Below are positions 8,728 through 17,253 of a stretch of DNA of 54,090 nt, piece after piece; the first letter of the stretch is position 1, and the number at the start of each line of letters is the position of its first letter. The position numbers and the translations under genes were made by a program. A model generated the notes under the pieces. That model did no database searches. It was not told where the DNA came from and worked only from the letters and a program-made list of their open reading frames with translations. The DNA is from Lachnospiraceae bacterium (GTDB lineage Bacteria > Bacillota > Clostridia > Lachnospirales > Lachnospiraceae): contig DNUZ01000014.1 of NCBI GenBank assembly GCA_003507655.1, forward strand, positions 1 through 54,090, given 5' to 3'.

Positions 8728-9556
8728 CTAATAACTTATTTTTTTACGATACTTATTGTAAACGCTTTTTTTCATCGTCGCAGTCTTTACCTTGCTGTAA
8801 TTTCCATAGATTTTATGACCAAATGGATCCTGTACAAATCCTCTGACCTGTACATAATATTTTCTCAAAATTGGGAAACGGGTGGTTAACGTTACTTTTT
8901 TCCTGGAATTACCGTCGCCAAACGAAATGGCTTCTTTTGCAAGATTTCCACTCATATTCTTTTTCTTGGCTACTTTTACATAATATCCCTGGCAGTCTCC
9001 ACTGTTTTTCAGTTTAACATAAATATCCGTGTAATTCGTTCCGAAAAATTCATTATGTGCCGTACCGCCTACTCCGGTAATTGTTGGCTTTTTAATATTG
9101 AGCTGTCTTGCTGGTATTGTTATCCTCTGCTTCCCAGTTTTTAGTCGTCTTATAGGATACTTTTATATCGAAAGATGTTCTCCATGCATAGTAACCATCT
9201 TCTACCTTCAGATAATAAGTACGATTTCCTTTTGATGAATAGTTTGGAAGAGAATACGTTACTCCTGATACTTCAGGAATGATCTCATTGTTATTGGAAT
9301 CATAAAGACTTGCGTCTAATTCCTCATTACCGGTTGGATTGGTATTTTTTATGGTAACTGTAAAGTTTCCGGTATTTGGCACCCGGAATGCATAGACTCT
9401 TTTGCCAAATTCCTCGATTGTAATGTTCTTTGTCTCATTTAAGTTCAGAGTTCCATCTGCTGCTCTTACCTCTTTTGGCATACCTAAAAATGTAAGGACA
9501 CAGCATATTAACAGTGCTCCACACCACAATGGCAATTTTTTCATGCTTTTTTTCAT
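8728..9556 (-). pseudogene. secreted surface protein, frameshifted and internally shortened
   Basis: The gene starts well: AAAGGAGG, an ATG at 9556, then a signal peptide with a hydrophobic core and likely cleavage after EVRA. A beta-rich pre-peptidase-like domain follows, up to WEAEDNNTSKTAQ. The frame then hits TAA at 9094-9092. The neighbouring frame continues at once as LNIKKPTITGVGGT, with a fibronectin-like tail up to the stop at 8728. A +1 shift is needed to join the two. EDNNT segments in such proteins normally begin a further repeat, which is absent here, so an internal deletion plus frameshift is likely. A sequencing error cannot be excluded. Confidence 0.7.
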
Positions 9557-9652
9557 TTCTACTTTCCTCCTTTGCAGACATTTCCTTATATCTGAAATCA
9601 TATCATGTATTCTGACAATTTCAATCTTTTTTCTTCTCTTTTCATGGAATGA

Positions 9653-9681
9653 TTGTCTTTCACTTTTCCCAATGATATAAT
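9653..9681 (+). promoter_or_regulatory. sigma-A promoter of the 9714 gene
   Basis: -35 TTGTCT, 17-base spacer and perfect -10 TATAAT, about 33 bases before the ATG. TCAGGAGG follows as the ribosome site. Confidence 0.65.
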
Positions 9682-9713
9682 AAGAAAAAATAGATTTATC
9701 AGGAGGTTCTTTT

Positions 9714-10094
9714 ATGGATAACTACGGATTTCAATCAGAACCGGAAAACTCTTTTCATGAGAATTACAATCTTTACCATGATAAACGTTCCCAGTCTTTT
9801 GCGACCGCAGGATTTGTATTGGGACTTATCGCCGCACTGACTCCATACTTTGTATTTACGAGTCTGATCTGCGGACCGCTTGCCATTATTTTCGGACTTT
9901 TGTCCAAAGGCGGGGAAATGACCATGGATACCAAAGGTAAGGTTGCTGTCATTCTTGGGATCATTGGTCTTGTACTGACAGTCCTTATCATGCTTGTAGC
10001 TTTCCGTGTTGTGATCCTTGATGAATTTGGTGGATTTGAAAACTTTTTAAAATACTATCAGATAAACTCACCATCTTCTTCAGATATGATTTAA
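9714..10094 (+). CDS. small two-segment membrane protein, DUF4190-like
   Basis: A 126-residue protein with a hydrophilic N terminus rich in N, Y, S and H. Two hydrophobic hairpin segments follow (about residues 27-62 and 75-102), separated by KGGEMTMDTKGK. This arrangement, with a GLI...GPLAIIFGLLSKG first segment, resembles DUF4190-type proteins. The function is not known. It has its own promoter and a TCAGGAGG site. Confidence 0.7.
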   Translation: MDNYGFQSEPENSFHENYNLYHDKRSQSFATAGFVLGLIAALTPYFVFTSLICGPLAIIFGLLSKGGEMTMDTKGKVAVILGIIGLVLTVLIMLVAFRVVILDEFGGFENFLKYYQINSPSSSDMI

Positions 10095-10119
10095 GTTGAA
10101 CGAAAGGAGTGTGGATTTT

Positions 10120-10575
10120 ATGATGATCGGAAAGGTTTCAGATGCTTATAACGATTATAAAATTTATCCTTATGCTTTAGGAAATGACCGTGCCGAAAAA
10201 GATTCTGCCGTTTCTTCCAGCGAAGAATGCCAGACCTGTAAAAACCGTAAATATCAGGACGGTTCCGATGAAATGGTTTCTTTTAAATCGGCTGCCCATA
10301 TTTCTCCACAGGCTGCTGCCGGAAGAGTCCGTGCCCATGAGGGCGAACATGTTTCAAATGCTTACGATAAAGCCGCACAAAAAAACGGTACCGTGGTTTA
10401 TGCCTCTGTTTCCATCCACACCTCTGTGTGTCCGGAATGTGGAAAAACTTATGTTTCAGGCGGAACAACGAATACGGCTATCCGCTATCCGAATGAGGAT
10501 AACCCATACCAGAAAAACAGAAAGGCCGCAGATGCAACTATCCTTCCGGGGGCAAATTTTGACGTTGCAGTCTGA
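10120..10575 (+). CDS. predicted zinc metallopeptidase-like protein with HEGEH motif
   Basis: 151 residues. An HExxH-type motif H73-E-G-E-H77 lies between two CxxC pairs (C37/C40 and C104/C107). A conserved-looking block RKYQDGSDE followed by VSFKSAAHISPQAAA precedes it. This resembles the SprA-related / CJM1_0395-type putative metalloproteases; proteolytic activity is inferred from the motif only. No signal peptide is present. I chose the ATG at 10120 because GAAAGGAG lies just upstream; the longer TTG-started frame (10096) reads through that ribosome site. It may be co-transcribed with 9714, whose stop is 26 bases upstream. Confidence 0.75.
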   Translation: MMIGKVSDAYNDYKIYPYALGNDRAEKDSAVSSSEECQTCKNRKYQDGSDEMVSFKSAAHISPQAAAGRVRAHEGEHVSNAYDKAAQKNGTVVYASVSIHTSVCPECGKTYVSGGTTNTAIRYPNEDNPYQKNRKAADATILPGANFDVAV

Positions 10576-10599
10576 GGTTAGAAAGGGAGATTTACTACT

Positions 10600-11322
10600 A
10601 TGAAAACATCATCTGCTGAACTTAAGAGGACTGCCCGCGAGAATCTGAGCGGCAAATACGGCGTGGCTATGTTAGCCATGATTACTGTCTCATTGATTCC
10701 GTCTGCTTTACTCTATCCTTTTGCAGATAACGCCAGTCACGGCGGTGCATCACAAAAGACAATTTATTATCTGGCTTCTATTATTATTACTGTGCTTCAG
10801 TTGATTTTAACCTGTGGTCAGTTACGACTTCATTTAAATATCGCAACCAGACAACCTTATCAGTTTTCTGATATTTTCTTTAGTTTCCGTGCTCATCCGC
10901 AAAAAATTGTAGGTGCCTACCTGCTTCTAATGCTGTATATGATTCCGGCTGTTTTACCGGGCGGTATTCTGCTTGCCTTGGCTCTGTCGCTGTTTGCAAA
11001 TTCAGCTCCAATTACCGGGCTGGCAGTCATTGTTCTATTAGCCGGTATGATTATTGATATCCGTATTGCTTTACAGTGCTCACTGGTATTTTTTATGCTT
11101 GTGGACAACCCGGATGCTCCGATTCGCAGTACCTTCCGCAGAAGCAAGGAACTTATGGAGGGCAACAAACTTCGCCTGCTTTACTTGCAGCTTAGTTTCA
11201 TCGGTTTTTATCTGCTGGCTGTTTTAAGCTGTGGTATTGGTTTATTGTGGCTGATGCCTTATATGCAACAGACTCTTACACATTTTTATTTAGATGTGAC
11301 ATCTGAAAACGCATATGAATAA
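10600..11322 (+). CDS. DUF975-type integral membrane protein
   Basis: A 240-residue membrane protein with about five or six hydrophobic segments. The N-terminal ELKRTARENLSGKYG is the hallmark of the DUF975 family, and a conserved middle segment reads DNPDAPIRSTFRRSKELMEGNK. Its function is unknown. AGAAAGGGAG precedes the ATG, and a bidirectional terminator follows the stop. Confidence 0.82.
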   Translation: MKTSSAELKRTARENLSGKYGVAMLAMITVSLIPSALLYPFADNASHGGASQKTIYYLASIIITVLQLILTCGQLRLHLNIATRQPYQFSDIFFSFRAHPQKIVGAYLLLMLYMIPAVLPGGILLALALSLFANSAPITGLAVIVLLAGMIIDIRIALQCSLVFFMLVDNPDAPIRSTFRRSKELMEGNKLRLLYLQLSFIGFYLLAVLSCGIGLLWLMPYMQQTLTHFYLDVTSENAYE

Positions 11323-11334
11323 TTCTTCAATGTC

Positions 11335-11385
11335 AAAAGGAGCTTTGCCCGCTGATTTCCATCAGCCGCAAAGCTCCTCTTTTTT
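11335..11385. terminator. bidirectional terminator between convergent genes
   Basis: A stem with arms AGGAGCTTTGC and GCAAAGCTCCT carries an inner GCTGAT/ATCAGC extension. T-runs lie on both sides (CTTTTTTAG on plus, CCTTTTG on minus). It serves the DUF975 gene and lysC, whose stop codon touches it. Confidence 0.88.
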
Positions 11386-12589
11386 AGTCCTCGATAAATT
11401 TGTCATGTACTGCTTTTGTTGCAGTATCTACATCTGCCTCATCGATTAATACGGTGATTCTGATCTCTGAAGTAGCAATCATGCGGATATTGACTCCGAC
11501 ATTATAAAGTGCCTCAAACATCATTCCTGCAACTCCTGCATTAGACTGCATTCCTGCACCGACCACGGATACTTTGGCAACCGTTGTGTCTGTCTCTAAT
11601 TTTTCAAAAGTCAGTCTGGTTCTGTTTGCCTCTAAGATTTTTTCTACTTCTGCTACATCATCTCTTGCAACGGTAAAGGAAATATCCTTTGTACCATCAC
11701 GTCCGATGGACTGTAAAATTACGTCTACATTGATGTTTTTCTTTCCTAATAAATCAAATACTTTAAATGCAATTCCCGGCTCATCCTTTAATCCGATTAA
11801 TGCAACTCTGGCTGCATTTTTATCTACAGCTACTCCGCTAACAAGCATACTTTCCACGTCTACGTCCTCCTTCACCACTGTTCCTTCTGCTCTGTTGAGA
11901 CTGGAACGAACAACTAACTGTACTCCATATTTTTTTGCCATCTCCACGGAACGGTTATGCAATACTTTTGCTCCGAGGGTTGCAAGTTCTAACATCTCGT
12001 CGTATGTGATCTCTTTCATTTTCTTTGCATTTGGCACAACTCTTGGGTCTGCTGTGTAAACACCTTCTACGTCTGTATAGATCTCACAGGCATCTGCATG
12101 CAGTGCTGCGGCAAGTGCAACGGCTGTTGTATCGGAACCGCCACGACCTAATGTGGTAATGTCATCATATTTGTTGACTCCCTGGAATCCTGTAACAATG
12201 ACAATTTTCTTATTGTCTAATTCATGACGGATCCTGTCGGAATCGATTCTTTTAAATCTTGCATTTCCATAACTGGATGAGGTATGCATTGCTACCTGAA
12301 ATGCATTCAGAGAAACAGATGGAACTCCAAGGGTTGCCATCGCCATAGACATCAGTGCTACGGATGTCTGTTCTCCGGTTGCTAAAAGCATATCCATCTC
12401 TCTTTTGGACGGATTTGGATTGATATCATGTGCCATATCAATCAGATGGTCTGTTGTTTTGCCCATTGCAGAAAGTACTACGACAACGTCATTGCCCTTT
12501 TTATACTCTTCTACACATCTCTCTGCAACGTTGAGAATTCTTTCTTTGTCGGCGACTGAACTTCCGCCGAACTTCTTAACTATCAGCAT
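11384..12589 (-). CDS. lysC: aspartate kinase
   Basis: Aspartokinase phosphorylates aspartate in the first step toward lysine, methionine and threonine. The N-terminal KFGGSSVAD, the FQGVN and TTLGRGGSD motifs, and two C-terminal ACT domains (from about residue 265) are all present, and length (401) is usual. The ACT domains imply allosteric feedback, probably by lysine and/or threonine; which one cannot be told. It is last in the pheB-hom-apgM-lysC run. No lysine riboswitch fits in the 45-base gap upstream. Confidence 0.96.
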   Translation of the reverse strand: MLIVKKFGGSSVADKERILNVAERCVEEYKKGNDVVVVLSAMGKTTDHLIDMAHDINPNPSKREMDMLLATGEQTSVALMSMAMATLGVPSVSLNAFQVAMHTSSSYGNARFKRIDSDRIRHELDNKKIVIVTGFQGVNKYDDITTLGRGGSDTTAVALAAALHADACEIYTDVEGVYTADPRVVPNAKKMKEITYDEMLELATLGAKVLHNRSVEMAKKYGVQLVVRSSLNRAEGTVVKEDVDVESMLVSGVAVDKNAARVALIGLKDEPGIAFKVFDLLGKKNINVDVILQSIGRDGTKDISFTVARDDVAEVEKILEANRTRLTFEKLETDTTVAKVSVVGAGMQSNAGVAGMMFEALYNVGVNIRMIATSEIRITVLIDEADVDTATKAVHDKFIED

Positions 12590-12634
12590 AACTTCCTCCT
12601 AGATGTTTTACATCTTATTCTAAACCCTTCGCTA

Positions 12635-13834
12635 CTATGAAAAAAGTTCATCTATCAGCTTATGACCTTCCTCTTTTAAAATTCCGGTCTCGGCTGCTTC
12701 TTTTTCATTGTAATGATAGGTATGATGTTCTTCTTTTCTGCTGTCATATAGCAGATACGGAACATTGTCCGCGGTATGTGTACGGATACAGATCGGTGTC
12801 GGATGATCCGGAAGTACCAAAAGTCTGTAATCCTCTCCTGCATCTCCCATTCCCTGTACGATCGGGCGAATGACACGTTCATCTAAGTTCTCTATGGCTT
12901 TGACTTTCTTTTCTACACTGCCCTGATGTCCCATTTCGTCAGGCGCTTCTACATGAACGTATACAAAATCGTATCCGTCCTCGGTCAGCACTTTTACAGC
13001 TGCCTCCGCTTTTCCTTCATAATTGGTATGAAGTCCGCCATTGGCTCCTTCTACTGTGATGACCTTCATGGATGCACCAACAGCAATTCCTTTTAACAGG
13101 TCTACTGCTGAGATCATAGCTCCGCTCTTGCCTGTCTTTTCCTCAAATGAGGACAGTGACGGTTTTGTGCCGGCTCCCCAGAACCAGCAGGAGTTCGCCG
13201 GATGAAGTCCTTTTTTTCTACGCTCTACGTTGATCGGATGATTAACTAAGATATCATAGCTTTTTTTCATCATCTCTCTTAAATCCTGATTTTCCGGCAG
13301 CTTGTCGCCAATCTTTTGTCCTAAAACATCATGTGGCTGGACTAAATCGACAACCTCGCCTTTATCCCAGATGAGCAGATGACGGTAGCTGGTTCCTACA
13401 TAGAACTGATACTGTTCTGTCTGCAATTCTTTTTTTACTGCTTCTAATAAAATGGCCGCATCCTCTGTGCTGATCTCATCAGAACTATGATCAATGATGG
13501 TTCTTTCTTCATAGGTATCTTCGTTCTCTGAAAGTGTTACTAAATTGCAGCGCAGTGCAATATCAGTATCTTTCATTGGAACACCTATGCTCAATGCCTC
13601 TAGCGGAGAACGTCCGGAATAATATTTTCTCGGATTGTAGCCTAGTACAGAAAGATTTGCCGTATCACTTCCCGGTTTCATTCCATCCGGGATCGTATGA
13701 ACCATTCCGATCTCTCCTAATTGTGCAAGACTGTCCATCATAGGTGTCTTTGCATACTCTAATGGTGTCTTATCTCCTAATTCCGGAATAGGCTTATCTG
13801 CCATTCCATCGCCTAACACTACGATATATTTCAC
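12635..13834 (-). CDS. ApgM-family phosphoglycerate mutase-like enzyme, possible homoserine kinase
   Basis: A 399-residue alkaline-phosphatase-superfamily enzyme of the archaeal-type cofactor-independent phosphoglycerate mutase family (COG3635). The N terminus VVLGDGMAD and the SDTANLSVLGY segment carry metal and phosphate-handling residues. The VHVEAPDEMGH segment and a terminal LPDHPTP supply the others. It sits between hom and lysC, with no GHMP-type thrB seen. Members in this context have been predicted to act as a functional analogue of homoserine kinase, and I favour that role. Glycolytic mutase activity remains possible. Confidence 0.88.
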   Translation of the reverse strand: MKYIVVLGDGMADKPIPELGDKTPLEYAKTPMMDSLAQLGEIGMVHTIPDGMKPGSDTANLSVLGYNPRKYYSGRSPLEALSIGVPMKDTDIALRCNLVTLSENEDTYEERTIIDHSSDEISTEDAAILLEAVKKELQTEQYQFYVGTSYRHLLIWDKGEVVDLVQPHDVLGQKIGDKLPENQDLREMMKKSYDILVNHPINVERRKKGLHPANSCWFWGAGTKPSLSSFEEKTGKSGAMISAVDLLKGIAVGASMKVITVEGANGGLHTNYEGKAEAAVKVLTEDGYDFVYVHVEAPDEMGHQGSVEKKVKAIENLDERVIRPIVQGMGDAGEDYRLLVLPDHPTPICIRTHTADNVPYLLYDSRKEEHHTYHYNEKEAAETGILKEEGHKLIDELFS

Positions 13835-13846
13835 GAAAACTGCCTC

Positions 13847-15049
13847 CTAATCTACGCGGATCATCTGTTTGATGCCGCTAAGCTGTTTTGCTTTTTCTAA
13901 GTATGTTTCTTCTTTCATTTTTGCTGTTACAAATGCTGTTTCGCCTGTCACTTCTTTGATCTTGATCAGTGCCGGATTGTCAAAAACTGCTTTGACCTTT
14001 TCTTCGCTGTCGGTCGTTCTGACAAAGTATGCGTATTCTGCCTGTTTATAATCCAACAGGTTCATTTTTTCAGCACTATAAGTGATCATGATGTTGCGTT
14101 TTAAATGTTTTGCTATGTCTACGATATCCGCTGCTACTGCACTTGCAGTTGGGAGTTTTCCTGCTCCACTTCCATAGAACATCGCATCTCCTAACATGTT
14201 TCCATGTACAAAAATGGCATTGAACACTCCATTGACGTTATTTAACGGATGATCTTCTCCTAACATAAACGGTGCTACCATTGCATAATATCCGTTTCCG
14301 TCTCCGCGGCTGGTTGCTAATAACTTGATGGAACGTCCCATTGCTTTTGCATATGCAATGTCTTCCGGTGTGATCTTAGAAATTCCTTCGGTATGTATTT
14401 CTTCAAAATCTACGGTTTTTCCACATACTAAGGATGTTAAAATTGCAATCTTACGGCATGCATCATAGCCTTCTACATCCGCTGTCGGATCTGCTTCTGC
14501 GTATCCCTTTGCCTGTGCGTCCTTTAACACTTCATTGTAATCGGAACCCTCGGTACTCATTTTGGTAAGCATATAGTTCGTGGTTCCATTCAGGATTCCT
14601 GTAATTTCTTCTACGATATCGGCTGTCAGTGAAGTTACTAACGGACGGATGATCGGGATTCCACCACCTACACTTGCTTCAAATAAGAAGTTGATCTCTC
14701 TTTCTTTGGCAATCTCTAAAAGCTCTGCACCATGTTTTGCAACTAATGCCTTATTGGATGTTGCCACATGTTTGCCTTCTAGTAATGTGCCTTTTACAAA
14801 AGTATATGCCGGCTCTACGCCACCCATTGCCTCTACAACGATCTGAATCTCCGGATCATTTTTGATAATTTCATAATCGTGTACGATTTTTTCCTGGATC
14901 GGATCTCCCGGGAAATCTCTTAAATCCAAAACATATTTTACTTCAATCTCCTGACCTGCTGTCTGTGTGATATGTTCACGGTTTGTCTCTAAAACTTCTA
15001 CCACACCGGAACCAATGGTTCCATATCCTAATACTGCAATTTTAATCAT
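13847..15049 (-). CDS. hom: homoserine dehydrogenase
   Basis: Reduces aspartate semialdehyde to homoserine. The Rossmann motif GYGTIGSG is at about residues 8-15. The catalytic domain motifs GILNGTTNY and KGYAEADPTADVEGYDA, and a C-terminal ACT domain (about 320-400), are all present. Length (400) fits the ACT-bearing form, which is threonine-inhibited in other bacteria. It lies 4 bases after the ACT-domain gene and 12 before apgM. Confidence 0.96.
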   Translation of the reverse strand: MIKIAVLGYGTIGSGVVEVLETNREHITQTAGQEIEVKYVLDLRDFPGDPIQEKIVHDYEIIKNDPEIQIVVEAMGGVEPAYTFVKGTLLEGKHVATSNKALVAKHGAELLEIAKEREINFLFEASVGGGIPIIRPLVTSLTADIVEEITGILNGTTNYMLTKMSTEGSDYNEVLKDAQAKGYAEADPTADVEGYDACRKIAILTSLVCGKTVDFEEIHTEGISKITPEDIAYAKAMGRSIKLLATSRGDGNGYYAMVAPFMLGEDHPLNNVNGVFNAIFVHGNMLGDAMFYGSGAGKLPTASAVAADIVDIAKHLKRNIMITYSAEKMNLLDYKQAEYAYFVRTTDSEEKVKAVFDNPALIKIKEVTGETAFVTAKMKEETYLEKAKQLSGIKQMIRVD

Positions 15050-15053
15050 TGAA

Positions 15054-15497
15054 TCACTCCCTAGCTAATATTTTTAAATAATGGATTCCTTCATGCTCCT
15101 CCATTGTCCGTGTCATTGCCGCAACATCACCGGTTTCCGGCAGCACATCCACACTCAATGTTAAGGATGCGATCCCATTGACCGGAATACTCTGATGTAT
15201 CGTCAATATATTGGCATGATATTCTGCCACGGTCCGGAGTACGACAGACAAAAGCCCCGGCTCATCATCCATCTGAAGAACCATTGTGATGGTCTTTCCT
15301 TTACTGTTTTCATGGAAAGGAAAAATATCATCTTTATATTTGTAAAAAGAACTCCTGCTGATACCTACTCGCTCTGCAGCTTCCTGCACAGATGCGACTT
15401 TTTCTGATTCCAGCAGTCTCTTTGCTTCGACTACTCTAAGCAGTACATCCGGAACTGCTTTTTCTTTTAAAACAAAATATGAGGTTTTCTCTTCCAT
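15054..15497 (-). CDS. pheB: ACT domain-containing regulatory protein, PheB type
   Basis: 147 residues. An N-terminal helix-turn-helix-like stretch (VQEAAERVGISRSSFYKYKD) is followed by an ACT domain (about 70-145). This family (UPF0735) is regularly encoded just upstream of hom in Clostridia. The domain layout suggests an amino-acid-sensing regulator of the operon. The name pheB is historical and its direct activity is unproven. AGGAGG lies 11 bases before the ATG. Confidence 0.88.
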   Translation of the reverse strand: MEEKTSYFVLKEKAVPDVLLRVVEAKRLLESEKVASVQEAAERVGISRSSFYKYKDDIFPFHENSKGKTITMVLQMDDEPGLLSVVLRTVAEYHANILTIHQSIPVNGIASLTLSVDVLPETGDVAAMTRTMEEHEGIHYLKILARE

Positions 15498-15553
15498 TGT
15501 CTGATTTGACCTCCTGTGTTTGCGTCAGAAATACATTTGTGCTCGTAAGAAAG

Positions 15554-15583
15554 ATAATAGCATATTTTGTTAGTGGATTGCAA
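15554..15583 (-). promoter_or_regulatory. sigma-A promoter of the pheB-hom-apgM-lysC operon
   Basis: Minus strand: -35 TTGCAA (15583-15578), 18-base spacer, -10 TATTAT (15559-15554). The leader is about 50 bases, too short for a T-box or lysine riboswitch. Confidence 0.6.
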
Positions 15584-15615
15584 CTGGTTTTTCGTATTTT
15601 TTGAGGTACATGATA

Positions 15616-15792
15616 CCGCTTCCCCGGCTATCCCCACGGACATGCTGCGTTTCCTGTTCGTCTCACACGCCCTTTTTGCTCATGTTTTGTGCAACTCGCC
15701 CTACGGGCTCAGACAGGCACAAAACATGAGCGGCAGTGTGCTCCTCACGACGGAAGCCTCGCAACTGTCTGTGGGAATAGCCAGGGAAGCGG
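15616..15792. repeat. long imperfect palindrome 1
   Basis: The outer arms 15616-15642 and 15766-15792 match as inverted repeats at 24 of 27 positions. A perfect 15-bp inverted repeat (15678-15692 and 15717-15731, GCTCATGTTTTGTGC) lies inside it. The sequence between is partly complementary too, so the 177 bp can form one long hairpin. Its base composition is richer in G+C than the flanks. It fills part of the 616-base gap between pheB and prfB, and no credible gene lies in it. Confidence 0.8.
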
Positions 15793-15821
15793 CGTTGTGC
15801 ATATCTGGAGATTTCCAAAAC

Positions 15822-15853
15822 AAAAAATGCCACTCATTCTTTTGAGTGACACC
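15822..15853 (-). terminator. terminator downstream of prfB
   Basis: On the minus strand, TGTCACTCA and TGAGTGGCA arms enclose a short A-rich loop and are followed by a TTTTTTG run. It lies between the two long palindromes. Confidence 0.8.
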
Positions 15854-15930
15854 TTTTAGTTAAATCTTTTTATCTTCTCTGTAAATGACTTGGAAAATCT
15901 CCCCGAACCGCTTTAGAAAGCGTATATCCC

Positions 15931-16087
15931 AGCGAGCTCCCGCCAATGATGGAAAGTTTCTTTTTGTGCTATGGAGATGAAACTCCCGGGAGCGTGGAGC
16001 CCTTTGGCGAACACGATTCCTGCTTTGGGGGAGGTTCATCGGAATGTCCAGCACAAGGAAACTTGGAATCATTGGCGGGAGCTCGCT
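15931..16087. repeat. long palindrome 2, just after prfB
   Basis: Perfect 20-bp arms at 15931-15950 and 16068-16087 (AGCGAGCTCCCGCCAATGAT and its complement). Imperfect complementarity continues inward through GGAAAGTTTC and GTGCT, then GATGAA/TTCATC. The 157-bp element would fold as one hairpin in the prfB 3' untranslated region. It is not alike in sequence to palindrome 1. Confidence 0.82.
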
Positions 16088-16113
16088 GAACACACTCTCT
16101 TCCTAATACGCCC

Positions 16114-17233
16114 CTACTTCACACCCTTCTGTGCCACATACTTCAGATACGCATTAATAAAAATATCGATCTTACCATCCAGCACACTATCGGCATTTCC
16201 TGTTTCTTCATTTGTCCGATGATCCTTTACCATAGTATACGGCTGCAATACATAGGAACGGATCTGGTTGCCCCAGCCGATTTCGGTAACATCTCCACGG
16301 ATGTCCGCTGCTTTTTTTGCATTCTCTTCCTGCTTTAACAGATACAGCTTTGCCTTTAACATCTGCATAGCCTTATCCTTGTTCATGTGCTGGGAGCGTT
16401 CATTCTGACATTGCACTACGATTCCCGTTGGCAGATGTGTAATTCGGATTGCCGAGGAAGTCTTGTTGATGTGCTGTCCACCCGCACCGGAAGAACGATA
16501 GGTATCGATCCGGATATCATCGTCTGCAATTTCAATGTCTATGTTATCCTCTATATCCGGCATTACATCGCAGGAAACAAAGGAAGTCTGACGTTTTCCT
16601 GCCGCATTAAACGGCGAAATGCGTACCAGCCTGTGCACTCCTTTTTCGGATTTCAGATAGCCGTATGCGTTTTCTCCACTGATCTGGAAGGTGATCGACT
16701 TAATTCCGGCTTCATCTCCATCTAAGGAATCCAGTACTTCTAACTGATATCCTTTATCCGAAGCCCACCTGCTGTACATCCGAAAAAGCATTGCTGCCCA
16801 GTCACAGGACTCTGTTCCGCCTGCCCCTGCATGCAGGGAGAGGATTGCATCATTGTGGTCATACTCGCCGGATAACAGTGTTTTAATACGAAGCTGCTCA
16901 TAACTTTCTTTCAGACTGTTTAGTTCCTCTTCGATCTCAGGAATGATCGAAGCATCATTTTCTTCATAGCCCATTTCGATCAAAGTCTCTATGTCTTCAT
17001 AGCTTGTTTCTAACTGACGATATACCTCTACATCATCTTTGTAACTTTTTAACTCCTTCATCTTCTTTTGGGAAGTCTCTGTATCATCCCAGAAGTTTGG
17101 AGCCTCCATTTCTCTTTCGAGTTCTTCGATCCGCTTTTCCTTATTTGCTAAGTCAAAGTGAATCCCTCACTTCACATAATGGTTCTTTGTAATTGTTCAA
17201 TTCTGCTTTGAACTGGTCTAATTCTACCAACAT
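16114..17233 (-). CDS. prfB: peptide chain release factor 2, with programmed +1 frameshift
   Basis: RF2 releases peptides at UGA and UAA. The first 26 codons run from ATG 17233 to CTT (17158-17156) and are followed by in-frame TGA (17155-17153) and C. Skipping one base restores the frame as D-L-A-N-K, joining the long frame to give 372 residues. CTT TGA C is the classic RF2 shift site, with AGGGA placed a few bases upstream as the stimulatory Shine-Dalgarno-like element. The tripeptide anticodon SPF (in VRISPFNAAG) and the catalytic GGQ (SSGAGGQHINK) are present. The shift gives autoregulation by RF2 level. Confidence 0.96.
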
Positions 17234-17253
17234 GCCACCTTCTTTCATAAAAA

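Noticed and set aside
8728..8955. A separate 75-residue gene
   Set aside because: Its frame is open well upstream of the ATG and continues the fibronectin-like tail of the broken surface gene; no ribosome site precedes the ATG.
10096..10119. TTG start for the HEGEH protein
   Set aside because: The extra codons include the GAAAGGAG ribosome site of the ATG at 10120.
12590..12634. Lysine riboswitch before lysC, or T-box before pheB
   Set aside because: The gap before lysC is 45 bases and the pheB leader about 50, with no T-box or lysine aptamer signature.
15567..16093. Open frames of 77 to 92 codons on both strands
   Set aside because: They lie within the two long palindromes and the terminator, lack ribosome sites and resemble no protein family.
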